The notes under the pieces: model-generated
Databases searched by the model: none
The model's input: only the letters and a program-made list of their open reading frames with translations
Told to the model about the DNA's origin: nothing
In this document: positions 43,217-51,652 of the stretch, piece after piece
How the letters are laid out: the number at the start of each line of letters is the position of its first letter
Numbering within the stretch: the stretch's first letter is position 1
Assembly: GCA_020161015.1 (NCBI GenBank)
Contig: JAIUOT010000055.1
Span: forward strand, 1-64,000
Origin: Actinomycetota bacterium
GTDB taxonomy: Bacteria > Actinomycetota > Actinomycetes > Propionibacteriales > Propionibacteriaceae
DNA: 64,000 nucleotides
Reading direction: 5' to 3'
Made by a program: the position numbers and the translations under genes

Positions 43217-44080
43217 CTACTTCAGCAGCCGCGAGAGCCGGCGGTCGGCGAGCAGCTTCCCCCCGGTCTGGCAGCCCGGGCAGTACTGCAGTGAACTGTC
43301 CGCGAAGGAGACCTCGGCAATCGTGGTGCCGCACACCGGGCAGGGCTGGCCGGTCTTCCCGTGCACCCGCAGGTTCAGCTTCTTGTCGCCCTTGAGTTCC
43401 CTGGCCGCGAGCCCCGCCGAGCGGGCCACGGCGTCGGCGAGTTCGCTGCGGATCGCGGCGTACAGGGTGGCGCGCTCGGCGTCGTCCAGGCCGTTGGACG
43501 GCTTGAACGGGCTGAGCCGGGCGGCGTGCAGGATCTCGTCGGAGTAGGCGTTCCCGATGCCGGCGATGATCCGCTGGTCGCGCAGCACCCCCTTGAGCTG
43601 GGCACGTCCCGCGGCCGCGAGGATGCCGTCCAGGGTCTGCGCCGTGAAGTCGTCGCCCAGCGGGTCCGGCCCGAGCGTGGCGATCCCCGGGACCTCGTCG
43701 AGCGCGTCGACCACGTACAACGCCAGCCGCTTCTGCGTGCCGGCCTCGGTGAGGTCGAAGCCGGTGTCGTCGTCGAACACCACCCGTGCGGCGAGGGGGC
43801 CCCGTCCCGGACGCGCCGGCGCCACCGGCATGGCGTCCTTCCAGGTGAGCCAGCCGCCCCGGGCGAGGTGGAACACCAGCCACAGCCCGCCGATCGAGAG
43901 GCAGACGAACTTGCCGCGGCGCTCCACCCCGTCCGCCTCCAGGCCGTTCAGGGCGCCGAGCGGGATCCGGAAGGTCTTCAGCGCGGTGAAGGCGACCAGT
44001 TCGGTGCGGGCGACGGTCTTGCCGACGCAGGCGACGGCGAGGAAGCCGCGCAGGGCCTCCACCTCCGGGAGCTCAGGCAT
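43217..44080 (-). CDS. Fpg/Nei family DNA glycosylase
   Basis: A 287-residue formamidopyrimidine-DNA glycosylase/AP lyase. The N-terminal catalytic (M)PELPEVEAL, the helix-two-turn-helix near IIAGIGNAYSDEILHAARL and a complete zinc finger (CPVCGTTIAE, then YCPGCQTGGK) are all present, in contrast to the lhr-linked paralogue at 10145. The PELPEVE start is Fpg-like, whereas the insert pattern differs from canonical MutM, so the substrate range is uncertain. It overlaps the upstream aat gene by 8 bp and is probably expressed from the aat promoter. Confidence 0.9.
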   Translation of the reverse strand: MPELPEVEALRGFLAVACVGKTVARTELVAFTALKTFRIPLGALNGLEADGVERRGKFVCLSIGGLWLVFHLARGGWLTWKDAMPVAPARPGRGPLAARVVFDDDTGFDLTEAGTQKRLALYVVDALDEVPGIATLGPDPLGDDFTAQTLDGILAAAGRAQLKGVLRDQRIIAGIGNAYSDEILHAARLSPFKPSNGLDDAERATLYAAIRSELADAVARSAGLAARELKGDKKLNLRVHGKTGQPCPVCGTTIAEVSFADSSLQYCPGCQTGGKLLADRRLSRLLK

Positions 44081-44762
44081 GCGTCTCCTTCCTCGGCCAG
44101 GCGGGCTCGGGCACGGCCAGCGCCTCGGCCAGCAACGCGAGGTACTCCTCACGTTCCACCTCGATCGCGCCCAGGCCCGCCAGATGCTCGGTCTGCCACT
44201 GGACGTCGACGATGCGCTCCTCAGCATGCTCGTCGGACAGCCGTTCGACCAGGGCGAGAAGGGCCACCTTCGACGCGTCCCTGCCGTGCACCGGATCGTG
44301 GAACATCGACTCGCCGGCGAACAACCCGCCGAGCGACACCCCGTACAGGCCACCCACCAGGCGCCCGTCGGCGTCCCACGTCTCCACCGAGTGGACGCGG
44401 CCCCGCTCGTGCAGCGCCGTGTACACGCGGCGGATGTCGGCGTCGATCCACCCGTACGGGCGTCGCGGGTCCGCGCACCGGCTCAGCACGTCGGCGAACG
44501 CCGTGTCGACCGTCGTGGTGTAGCGACGGGCCGACTTGCGCAGCGAGCGGGTGACGCGCAGGGCGTCCAGCGGCAGGACGCCGCGCTGCACCGGCGACCA
44601 CCAACCCATCTGCCCGAACCCGGAGTCGTGCAGCGGCATCGGGAACACGCCCTCGCTGTAGGCGGCCAGCACCAGGCCCTCGTCGAACTCCGACGAGAAC
44701 GCGATCAGGTCCTGAGCGGGCCACTCCTTCGCGGGCCCGAAGATCCCCGGGCGTCGTGCCAT
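44073..44762 (-). CDS. aat: Leucyl/phenylalanyl-tRNA--protein transferase
   Basis: A 229-residue enzyme that adds Leu or Phe from charged tRNA to proteins with N-terminal Lys or Arg, marking them for ClpAP/ClpS degradation (N-degron pathway). Signature segments are GLVLAAYSEGVFPMP, WWSPVQRGVLPLD, SRCADPRRPYGWIDADI and GVSLGGLFAGESMFH, all intact. The ATG at 44762 has CAGAAT six bases upstream. First gene of an operon with the Fpg/Nei gene. Confidence 0.95.
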   Translation of the reverse strand: MARRPGIFGPAKEWPAQDLIAFSSEFDEGLVLAAYSEGVFPMPLHDSGFGQMGWWSPVQRGVLPLDALRVTRSLRKSARRYTTTVDTAFADVLSRCADPRRPYGWIDADIRRVYTALHERGRVHSVETWDADGRLVGGLYGVSLGGLFAGESMFHDPVHGRDASKVALLALVERLSDEHAEERIVDVQWQTEHLAGLGAIEVEREEYLALLAEALAVPEPAWPRKETHA

Positions 44763-44768
44763 GGCCCG

Positions 44769-44774
44769 ATTCTG
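44769..44774 (-). promoter_or_regulatory. Possible -10 CAGAAT (aat)
   Basis: CAGAAT on the minus strand, six bases before the ATG at 44762; the first T of TANNNT is replaced by C. Confidence 0.35.
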
Positions 44775-44929
44775 CCAGCCGCTCCCGACACCGCCGCTCG
44801 GCGCGGGTCCGTTCCGACCCGATCGCGGCACCGGTCGGGGACGAGCCCGGGTGAATCCGGGGCCCGCGCCGCAGACGCGCGCGGCGCGCCGACCTAGGCT
44901 GGTCGCTGTCGAGCGAGAGGGGACGGCCG

Positions 44930-45613
44930 ATGGCGAACGCCGCCAGTGACTTCGGCAAGCAACTGGTCACCCGGACCCCGGAGGTGGCCGGCGGCCTGCT
45001 GCGCAGCATCGTGGACTTCGCGATCGACGGCAGCCCGGCGTTCCCCGGCGCGAAGGCCACGGCGGCGCGCTCGCTGCAGTCGAAGGCCGACCGCGAGGGC
45101 GCGATCGACGCGCTCGTGCGCTACCACGTCAGCATGGCGTCGGCGCAAGGCTTCATGACCAGCGTCGGCGGGCTGCTCACCCTCCCCGTCGGGCTGCCGG
45201 CGAACATCGCCGGGATGGCGGTGCTCGGCGTCCGCATGATCGCCGCGATCGCACACCTGCGCGGCTACGACGTCGACGACCGCCGCGTCCGCGCGGCCCT
45301 CACCCTCGCGATGCTGGGCGACGACGAGGTCCGTCGCCTCGTCGCGGACGGCAAGCTGCCGTCCTCTCCGCTCGCGGTGGCGACGGCTCCGGTGTTCGAT
45401 CCGGCGCTGGAGAGGACGATCAGCGAGCGCGTGATGGGCTCGCTCGCCGGACGCATCGGTGGCAAGCACGTCGCCGTGGTCGTGGTGCGACGCATCCCGC
45501 TGGTCGGCGGAGGCGTCGGCGCGGCGGTGGACGGCTGGCTCACCTTCGGCCTCGCCGCCTACGCCCGGCGGGAGTTCATCCCCCGCCACCAGGCGTCCAT
45601 CCCGCGCCAGTAG
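44930..45613 (+). CDS. EcsC family protein
   Basis: A 227-residue protein with the EcsC-domain pattern: an amphipathic N-terminal region, then SAQGFMTSVGGLLTLPVGLP, NIAGMAVLGVRMIAAIAHLRGY and a C-terminal GGGVGAAVDGWLTFGLAAYA hydrophobic segment. EcsC proteins associate with membranes; their role is unknown. The ATG at 44930 has GAGAGGGGA upstream, and TAGGCT at 44895-44900 is a likely -10, leaving a leader of about 20-25 nt. Its end lies seven bases from the end of the convergent alr gene. Confidence 0.85.
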   Translation: MANAASDFGKQLVTRTPEVAGGLLRSIVDFAIDGSPAFPGAKATAARSLQSKADREGAIDALVRYHVSMASAQGFMTSVGGLLTLPVGLPANIAGMAVLGVRMIAAIAHLRGYDVDDRRVRAALTLAMLGDDEVRRLVADGKLPSSPLAVATAPVFDPALERTISERVMGSLAGRIGGKHVAVVVVRRIPLVGGGVGAAVDGWLTFGLAAYARREFIPRHQASIPRQ

Positions 45614-45620
45614 GCCGCCG

Positions 45621-46748
45621 TTACCCGACGGTCTCGCGTCCCACCCGTCGGGTGATCAGGCAGGTCACCTCGTAGGGGATCGTGCCCATGAGCCCGGCGA
45701 CCTCGGACGTGGTGATCTCGTCGGTGCCGCTGCGTCCGACCAGGACCACCTCGTCGCCCACCGCCACGTCCGTGTCGGGGCCGAGGTCGATCATGGTCTG
45801 GTCCATGCACACGCGGCCGGCGATCGGGTACGAGCCGCCGCGGACCAGCATCCGTCCCCGGTTCGACAGCAGCCGCGAGTAGCCGTCGCCGTAGCCGACA
45901 GGGACCGTGGCGACCCAGGTGTCCCGGGGCGCCGTCCAGGTGCGCCCGTAGCCGACCGTCTCGCCGGCGGGCACCCGCTTCACGAAGCTCACCCGCGTCC
46001 GCCACTCCAGCGCGGGCAGCAGCGGCACGGTCCGGGCGGCCTCCGGGTCGGGGTAGGCGCCGTAGATCATGATCCCTGGCCGCACGAGGTCGAACCACGT
46101 GTCGGGGTGGCCGAGCACCGCGCCGGAGTTGGCGAGGTGCTTCAGCGGGACGGGCCCGCGCGCCGCCTCCACCTCGCGGGCGGTCCGGGCGAAGAGTGCG
46201 ACCTGGCCGCGCGTGAACTCCTCCCCGCGCGGGGAGTCCGAGATCGGCAGGTGCGAGAACAGCCCCTCCAGCCGGACGCCGGGGGTGGCGTCCACCCGTT
46301 GGGCGAGGGACGGGGCGAGCTCCGGCTCGCAGCCGATCCGGCGCATCCCGGTGTCGACCTTCAGGTGCACGGACGCGGTCGTCCCGAGCGCGGTCGCCGC
46401 GGCGCCGGCCTCGAGGATCGAGTCCTCGTCGACCACGCAGAGCGTGAGCCCGGCAGCGACGGCCGCCGCGACCTCCTCGCCCCGGGCGACGGAGAGCTTG
46501 AGCACGGGCAGGGTGATGCCGGCGGCGCGCAGTTCCAGCCCCTCGCCGACGGTGGCGACCCCCAGCCAGTCGGCGGCGCCCGTCCGCTCGATCATCCGCG
46601 ACACCTCGATCGCGCCGTGGCCGTAGGCGTCCGCCTTCACCGCGGCCAGCACCGCGCGCCCGCCGACGCGCGCACGCACCGCGTCGAGGTTGGCACGGAG
46701 GTGGTCGAGCCGCGTGGTGGCGATGCTGGACGTGCCCGGCGCGACCAT
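45621..46748 (-). CDS. alr: Alanine racemase
   Basis: A 375-residue PLP enzyme making D-alanine for peptidoglycan. The PLP lysine is in LAAVKADAYGHGAIEV near residue 35; the second catalytic base Tyr is in the C-terminal domain near AGETVGYGRTW, and GYGDGYSRLLSNRGRML and GRVCMDQTMIDLG complete the C-terminal beta domain. The ATG overlaps the stop of the upstream sulfurtransferase gene (TGATG), so expression depends on that promoter. Typical length for the family. Confidence 0.97.
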   Translation of the reverse strand: MVAPGTSSIATTRLDHLRANLDAVRARVGGRAVLAAVKADAYGHGAIEVSRMIERTGAADWLGVATVGEGLELRAAGITLPVLKLSVARGEEVAAAVAAGLTLCVVDEDSILEAGAAATALGTTASVHLKVDTGMRRIGCEPELAPSLAQRVDATPGVRLEGLFSHLPISDSPRGEEFTRGQVALFARTAREVEAARGPVPLKHLANSGAVLGHPDTWFDLVRPGIMIYGAYPDPEAARTVPLLPALEWRTRVSFVKRVPAGETVGYGRTWTAPRDTWVATVPVGYGDGYSRLLSNRGRMLVRGGSYPIAGRVCMDQTMIDLGPDTDVAVGDEVVLVGRSGTDEITTSEVAGLMGTIPYEVTCLITRRVGRETVG

Positions 46749-47581
46749 CACTCCGCCCCGGTGGCAACCGGGCGGCCGGGATCGCTGGACCACCCCGACC
46801 ACGACGCCGGGTAGAGCGCCGCGTCCACGCCGAGGCTGGCCAGGGCAAGGACCACCTGGGCCGCCGAGACGCCCGAGCCGCAGTACACGGCCACGGGACG
46901 CCCCGCGGGGAGGGCGAGCAGGTCCGCGAGGGCGTCCGGCGGGGGGAGGAGCCCGTCGGCGTCCCAGAAGCCGGTGACCGGGCGGTTCACCGCCCCAGGG
47001 ATGTGGCCGGCCTTCGGGTCGATCGGCTCGACCTCGCCGCGGTAGCGCGCGGGACCGCGGACATCGATCAGGACGCCGTCGAAGGCGGCGACCTCGTCGG
47101 CGTCCAGCGTGGGCAGGTGGCCGGTCGTCAGCAGGAGCGGCCGCCCGGGGGCCGCGTCCGGCTCGTCGGTCTCGAGGCCGCGTCCCGACGCCACCCAGGC
47201 GCGGAGGCCGCCGTCGAGTACCCGGACGTCGAGCCCGGCCCACCGCAGCACCCACCAGGCACGGCCAGCGGCGAAGCCGCCGGGCTCGTCGTAGACGACG
47301 ACCGGACGGGAGGGGTCGACGCCCAGGGCGCCCAGGCCTGCGCCGAGCTGGTCGGCGTCGGGGAGCGGGTGGCGTCCCCGCGTCGGGTCGGTGGTGGGTC
47401 CGGTGAGCACCGCCTCGAGGTCGAGGAACCGGGCACCCGGGAGGTGGCCCTGCAGGTAGCGGCCGAAGCCGCTGCCGGGCTGCTCGCCGAGCGTCCAGCG
47501 GACGTCCAGCAACTGCGCCCCGGCCGCGAGGGCCGCCGGGAGCGCGTCGACGGGGATCAGCACATCGTCACGTGTGGACAC
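46748..47581 (-). CDS. sseA: Thiosulfate/3-mercaptopyruvate sulfurtransferase (two rhodanese domains)
   Basis: A 277-residue sulfurtransferase. The inactive N-terminal rhodanese domain (QLLDVRWTLGEQPGSGF) is followed by the catalytic domain with the cysteine loop YCGSGVSAAQVVLAL. The CGSGVSA loop is typical of SseA/mercaptopyruvate sulfurtransferases. The GTG at 47581 is selected because TAGAGT ends seven bases upstream and the frame upstream is only tandem repeat DNA. It is the first gene of an operon with alr; why a sulfurtransferase is coupled to D-alanine synthesis is not evident. Confidence 0.92.
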   Translation of the reverse strand: MSTRDDVLIPVDALPAALAAGAQLLDVRWTLGEQPGSGFGRYLQGHLPGARFLDLEAVLTGPTTDPTRGRHPLPDADQLGAGLGALGVDPSRPVVVYDEPGGFAAGRAWWVLRWAGLDVRVLDGGLRAWVASGRGLETDEPDAAPGRPLLLTTGHLPTLDADEVAAFDGVLIDVRGPARYRGEVEPIDPKAGHIPGAVNRPVTGFWDADGLLPPPDALADLLALPAGRPVAVYCGSGVSAAQVVLALASLGVDAALYPASWSGWSSDPGRPVATGAE

Positions 47582-47588
47582 GCCCTGA

Positions 47589-47594
47589 ACTCTA
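47589..47594 (-). promoter_or_regulatory. -10 TAGAGT of a leaderless promoter (sseA-alr)
   Basis: TAGAGT on the minus strand, seven bases before the GTG at 47581; the 30-bp tandem array begins 57 bp further upstream. Confidence 0.5.
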
Positions 47595-47650
47595 GAACCC
47601 CTGCCGCCGGCTCGCCGTCCGTCCCTGCGGGTGACTGCTGGCCCGTGTCC

Positions 47651-47830
47651 CCGCCCCGCGCTCGCCCCCGATCGCCACTCCCGCCCCGCGTTCGCTCCCG
47701 ATCGCCACTCCCGCCCCGCGTTCGCTCCCGACCGCCACTCCCGCCCCGCGTTCGCTCCCGACCGCCACTCCCGCCCCGCGTTCGCTCCCGATCGCCACTC
47801 CCGCCCCGCGTTCGCTGCCGATTGCCACTC
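47651..47830. repeat. Six 30-bp tandem repeats (half-units of family 3)
   Basis: Six head-to-tail units of exactly 30 bp (47651, 47681, 47711, 47741, 47771, 47801), each CCGCCCCGCG, TTCGCTCCCG, A(T/C)CGCCACTC. Units differ by one to three substitutions and never in length. The last unit changes CTCCCG to CTGCCG and runs directly into the full palindrome at 47809-47876, whose left half it forms. Confidence 0.95.
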
Positions 47831-47876
47831 CCGCCACCGGAATTCCGGCAGCAAGCGTTGCACTCGGCAGCGAACG
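47809..47876. repeat. 68-bp palindrome (family 3, copy 2)
   Basis: Perfect 13-bp outer arms (CGTTCGCTGCCGA, 47809-47821; complement 47864-47876) around an interior with the same CCACCGGAATTCCGG centre as copy 1. The intermediate stem is imperfect. It continues the 30-bp tandem array at its left. Confidence 0.9.
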
Positions 47877-48000
47877 TGGAGAGGGACGGGCGGTCGCGGG
47901 CTCCGCGCGCCCCCGCGCGAGGGGCGGGGACGCCAGGGGCGGCGCAGGCGCCGCTCACGGGAACCCCCGCGCCGCCGACCCGGGAACCGCCCACCAGGAC

Positions 48001-48072
48001 CGCGTTCGCTCCCGATTGCCACTCTCGCCACCGGAATTTCGGCAGCAAGGGTTGCACTCGGCGGCGAACGCG
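48001..48072. repeat. 72-bp palindrome (family 3, copy 3)
   Basis: Outer arms CGCGTTCGC (48001-48009) and GCGAACGCG (48064-48072) enclose an interior matching copy 2 at most positions; the EcoRI-like centre is altered to GGAATTTC. It ends 39 bp before the stop codon of the E2 gene, on the 3' side of the bkd operon. Confidence 0.88.
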
Positions 48073-48111
48073 GGGGTGGGTGGGCGGACGGTCGCGGACC
48101 GCCCGAGCAGG

Positions 48112-49491
48112 TCAGAAGAGCAGCGCCAGGGCGGGGTCGGACATGATCGTCGAGACGTCGGCGAGGAACTTCGAGCCCATCTCGCCGTCGACGAGGCGGT
48201 GGTCGAAGGTGATCGTCACGGTGCACACCGAGCGTGGCTCGATGCGCTCGTGCTCGCCGGTGCCGACCACCCACGGCTTGCGCCGGATCGTGCCCAGGCA
48301 CATGATCGCGGCCTCGCCCTCGTTGGGGATCGGGGTGCCACCGTCGACGCCGAAGACGCCGATGTTCGTGATCGTGAACGTGCCCCCGCTGAGCGCGGCC
48401 GGCGGCACCTTCCCCTCCCGCGCGCGCGGCACCAGATCGTTGACCGCCCGGGTGAGCTCGAGCAGGTTCATCCGGTTGGCGCCCTTGATGTTCGGCACGA
48501 GCAATCCGCGCGGGGTGGCCGCGGCGATGCCGAGGTTCACGTCCTGGGGCAGCACGATCTCGTCGGAGGCCGCGTCGTAACGCGAGTTCAGCTCGGGGAC
48601 CCGCTCGATCGCCAGGCAGGCGGCCTTCGCGAACACCGCCAGCGGGGAGACCCGCAGGCCGGTGAAGTCCCGGCGCCGCTTCAGCGTGTCGATGAGCTGC
48701 ATCGTGGCGGTGACGTCCACCTCGACGAACGCGGTCGCCTGCGGGACCGCGAGCGAGGCCGTCATGCTGCGGAACATCTGCCGTCGCACGCCCTTCAGCG
48801 GGACCCGCCGCTCGCCGTCCTGCGGCACGGAGACCGCCCGCGCGGGTGCCGACCCGCCCCCGGCGGCGGCGACGACGTCGTCCGCGGTGATCGTCCCGCC
48901 CGGTCCGGTGGGTGCAACCGTGGCGAGGTCGACGCCGAGGTCGCGGGCGACACGGCGGACGGGCGGCTTCGCGCGCGGCACCGGTGCGGGCTCGACGGCG
49001 GCGACCGCTCCCTGCGCGGGAGCCGGCTCGGCCGGGGGAACCGTCACGGGAGCAGGCTCAGCCACGGCCGGCACGGACGCAGCCGGCGGCGCGTCCGCGA
49101 CCTGCCCCTTGCGCGGACGGCGGGTCGCCGTCCCGGACTTCGCCCCGTAGCCCACCAGCAGTGCCTCGGACGCCGGGGACGCCGGCGCCACCGCCGGCGG
49201 GGTGGCCGGGCCGGCGCCGCTCGTCGAGGGCGAGGGGACGGACGCGGACGCCTCGTCCGGCCGGCCGATGCGGATGATCGGGGCGCCCACCTCGACGGTG
49301 GCGCCCTCGTCGGCCAGGATCGCCAGCACGACGCCGGCGTACGGCGAGGGCAGCTCGACCAGCGACTTGGCCGTCTCGATCTCGAGCAGGATGTCGTTCA
49401 CGGCGACGGTGTCGCCGACCGCCACCTTCCACGACACGATGTCGGCCTCGAGAAGTCCCTCACCGGGGTCGGGCAGCTTGAACTCGTTCAT
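48112..49491 (-). CDS. bkdC: E2 dihydrolipoamide acyltransferase of a branched-chain 2-oxoacid dehydrogenase
   Basis: A 459-residue E2 core subunit. One N-terminal lipoyl domain has the lipoylated Lys at residue 42 in EIETAKSLVELPSPY, a form usual for branched-chain E2 in actinobacteria. After an Ala/Pro linker comes the E1/E3-binding domain (VRRVARDLGVDLATVAPTGP), another linker, and the catalytic domain ending in the His/Asp motif FDHRLVDGEMGSKFL. It transfers acyl groups from E1 to CoA, giving isobutyryl-, isovaleryl- or 2-methylbutyryl-CoA. Last gene of the E1alpha-E1beta-E2 operon; no E3 (lipoamide dehydrogenase) gene is adjacent. Confidence 0.93.
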   Translation of the reverse strand: MNEFKLPDPGEGLLEADIVSWKVAVGDTVAVNDILLEIETAKSLVELPSPYAGVVLAILADEGATVEVGAPIIRIGRPDEASASVPSPSTSGAGPATPPAVAPASPASEALLVGYGAKSGTATRRPRKGQVADAPPAASVPAVAEPAPVTVPPAEPAPAQGAVAAVEPAPVPRAKPPVRRVARDLGVDLATVAPTGPGGTITADDVVAAAGGGSAPARAVSVPQDGERRVPLKGVRRQMFRSMTASLAVPQATAFVEVDVTATMQLIDTLKRRRDFTGLRVSPLAVFAKAACLAIERVPELNSRYDAASDEIVLPQDVNLGIAAATPRGLLVPNIKGANRMNLLELTRAVNDLVPRAREGKVPPAALSGGTFTITNIGVFGVDGGTPIPNEGEAAIMCLGTIRRKPWVVGTGEHERIEPRSVCTVTITFDHRLVDGEMGSKFLADVSTIMSDPALALLF

Positions 49492-49505
49492 GTTCCGAGA
49501 TCCCC

Positions 49506-50480
49506 TCAGTGGGCCAGTGATCGGTCGACGGCGTCCAGCACCCGGTCGAGGTCGGGCAGGTAGCCATCCTCCACCCGGCTCGGCGGGTAGGGAAGGTCGT
49601 AGCCGGTGACCCGCAGCACAGGTGCCTGGAGCTCGTAGAAGCACTCCTGTTGGATGCGCGCGGCCAGTTCGGCGCCCAGCCCGAGCGTCCCGACCGCCTC
49701 GTGCACGACGACCGCGCGCCCGGTGCGCCGCACGGAGGCGAAGACCGCCTCGTCGTCCAGCGGCGAGAGCGAGCGCAGGTCGACCACCTCCAGCGAGCGG
49801 CCCTCCTCCGCCGCGGCCACCGCGGCCTGGACGCAGGTGCGCACCATCGGGCCGTAGGTGAGCAGGGTGGCGTCCGTGCCGGGCGTGACCACGCGGGCGG
49901 AGTACAGCGGGAGCGGCTCGGCCTCGACGTCGACCTCGCCCTTCTCGTGGTAGCGACGCTTCGGCTCGAAGAAGATCACCGGGTCGTCGTCGGCCACGGC
50001 CTGCTGGATCATCCAGTAGGCGTCCAGCGGGTTGGACGGGGTGACGACCTTCAGGCCGGGCGTGTGCGCGAAGTACGCCTCCGGCGACTCGCTGTGGTGC
50101 TCGATGGCACCGATCCCGCCACCGTAGGGGATGCGGACGACCATCGGCACGCCGAGACGGCCGTGCGACCGGAACCGCATCCGGGACACCTGCGAGACGA
50201 TCTGGTCGAAGGCGGGGTAGACGAACCCGTCGAACTGGATCTCGACGACCGGACGGAAGCCGCGCAGCGCCAGCCCGACAGCGGTACCGACGATGCCCGC
50301 CTCGCCCAGGGGCGAGTCGATCACCCGGTCCTCGCCGAACTCGGCCTGGAGGCCCTCGGTGATCCGGAAGACGCCGCCGAGGCGGCCGATGTCCTCCCCG
50401 GCCAGCAGCACCTTCGGGTCGTCCGCGAGGGCCCTGCGCAGGCCGGCGTTGAGGGCCTTGGCCATCGTCATCGTGCTCAT
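49506..50480 (-). CDS. bkdB: E1 beta subunit of branched-chain 2-oxoacid dehydrogenase
   Basis: A 324-residue transketolase-type E1 beta subunit. It has AGEDIGRLGGVFRITEGL, DSPLGEAGIVGTAVGLALRG (the cofactor-activating Glu) and HHSESPEAYFAHTPGLKVV, all characteristic. It pairs with E1 alpha to form the ThDP-dependent alpha2-beta2 decarboxylase. The ATG overlaps the E1 alpha stop by 4 bp (ATGA), and 14 bp separate its stop from the E2 start. Confidence 0.95.
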   Translation of the reverse strand: MSTMTMAKALNAGLRRALADDPKVLLAGEDIGRLGGVFRITEGLQAEFGEDRVIDSPLGEAGIVGTAVGLALRGFRPVVEIQFDGFVYPAFDQIVSQVSRMRFRSHGRLGVPMVVRIPYGGGIGAIEHHSESPEAYFAHTPGLKVVTPSNPLDAYWMIQQAVADDDPVIFFEPKRRYHEKGEVDVEAEPLPLYSARVVTPGTDATLLTYGPMVRTCVQAAVAAAEEGRSLEVVDLRSLSPLDDEAVFASVRRTGRAVVVHEAVGTLGLGAELAARIQQECFYELQAPVLRVTGYDLPYPPSRVEDGYLPDLDRVLDAVDRSLAH

Positions 50481-51604
50481 CGGGCCTCCTCCGCGAACGA
50501 CGCCTCGTAGGCGAGGTACTCCTCGCGCTGGCGGACGAGCCGGTCGGGGGTGGTCGCGTATACGTTGCTCCATTGGTCGGCCAGAAGGGGTTCGGGCAGC
50601 GCCAGGCAGCCGGCCCGGAGCCGCTCGGCGAGCGCCTCGGACTCCGCCGCGAGGTCGTCGAGCCAGGCCTGGTCGATCGCGCCCACCGAGAGCAGGTAGG
50701 CCTTGACCCGCGCGATCGGGTCCCGCGCGCCCCACTCGCCCTCCTCGTCGCGGGTGCGGTACTTGCTGGGGTCGTCGGACGTGGTGTGGGCCCCCATGCG
50801 ATAGGTGAAGGCCTCCACCAGCACCGGCCCGCCGCCGCGGCGCGCGCGTTCCAGGGCCCACGTGGTCACGGCCTGGACGGCGAGCACGTCGTTGCCGTCG
50901 ACGCGGACGCCGGGGAACCCGAAGCCCGCGGCACGCCGGTACAGCGGGATCCGCGACTGGAGCGAGGTGGGCTCGCTGATCGCGTACTGGTTGTTCTGGC
51001 AGAAGAACACCACCGGCGCGTTCGCGGAGGCCGCGAACACGAAGGCCTCGTTCACGTCGCCCTGGCTTGTCGCCCCGTCCCCGAAGTAGACCACCACCGC
51101 GCCGTTGGCCGCGGCGTCGTCGTTGCCCACCCGGTGCTCGCGCTGGAGCGCCATCGCCATCCCCACGCCGTGCAGGGTCTGGGTGCCGATCACGAACGAG
51201 TACAGGTGGAAACCGTCCGGACGCGAGGGCCAGTCGACCATGTCGGTCCCGCGGAAGGTGCCCAGCAGGTCGATCGGGTCGACCCCCAGGCACCAGGCCA
51301 CGCCGTGCTCGCGGTAGGACGGGACGACCAGGTCGGGGTCGCGCGTGGCGCGGGCCGAGCCGATCTGGGCGGCCTCCTGGCCCAGCAGCGGCGGCCACAG
51401 CCCGAGCTCGCCCTTGCGCTGGAGCGCGGTCGCCTCGGTGTCGATCCGCCGGGTGAGCACCATGTCGCGCAGGTGGGCGGCGATCTCGGCGTCCGTGCCG
51501 GTGAAGGCGAAGTCGGGGTGGTCGACGCGGCGTCCATCGGGAGCGAGCAACTGGACGGGAACGTCGCCCGGGTCCGTCGCGGTCGTGCCTGCGGGCTCGG
51601 TCAA
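50477..51604 (-). CDS. bkdA: E1 alpha subunit of branched-chain 2-oxoacid dehydrogenase
   Basis: A 375-residue ThDP-binding subunit. The ThDP signature GDGATSQGDVNEAFVFA ends in CQNNQYAIS, and YRMGAHTTSDDPSKYR is the phosphorylation-loop equivalent of mammalian E1. The TTG at 51604 is preferred because AGGAG lies seven bases upstream; a GTG at 51640 also has a TAAGTT hexamer five bases ahead and cannot be excluded. First gene of the operon, with a perfect palindrome about 50 bp upstream of its start. Substrate class (branched-chain rather than pyruvate) is inferred from subunit type and E2 lipoyl motif. Confidence 0.92.
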   Translation of the reverse strand: MTEPAGTTATDPGDVPVQLLAPDGRRVDHPDFAFTGTDAEIAAHLRDMVLTRRIDTEATALQRKGELGLWPPLLGQEAAQIGSARATRDPDLVVPSYREHGVAWCLGVDPIDLLGTFRGTDMVDWPSRPDGFHLYSFVIGTQTLHGVGMAMALQREHRVGNDDAAANGAVVVYFGDGATSQGDVNEAFVFAASANAPVVFFCQNNQYAISEPTSLQSRIPLYRRAAGFGFPGVRVDGNDVLAVQAVTTWALERARRGGGPVLVEAFTYRMGAHTTSDDPSKYRTRDEEGEWGARDPIARVKAYLLSVGAIDQAWLDDLAAESEALAERLRAGCLALPEPLLADQWSNVYATTPDRLVRQREEYLAYEASFAEEAR

Positions 51605-51652
51605 AAGGGTTCTCCTCGGTGGCGTGGGCTCCGGCAGCACGCACTAACTTAC

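Larger units (their letters stand above)
47582..48111. other. 530-bp gene-free region with family 3 repeats
   Basis: This stretch between the E2 gene end and the sseA start holds a six-unit 30-bp tandem array (47651-47830), a full palindrome (47809-47876), a GC-rich spacer and another palindrome (48001-48072). Apart from the sseA -10 no gene or promoter is seen. Confidence 0.75.

Noticed and set aside
47651-47830. A protein with a ten-residue repeat (EWRSGANAGR) read on the minus strand upstream of sseA
   Set aside because: The 30-bp units are divisible by three, so any frame gives a repeat peptide. It lies upstream of the leaderless sseA start, has no start signal, and the DNA belongs to an intergenic palindrome family.
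48112-51604. Pyruvate dehydrogenase (PDH) complex
   Set aside because: The split E1 alpha/beta with a single-lipoyl ETAKS-type E2 and no E3 fits the branched-chain type of actinobacteria, where PDH uses a single-chain AceE. The distinction is still an inference.
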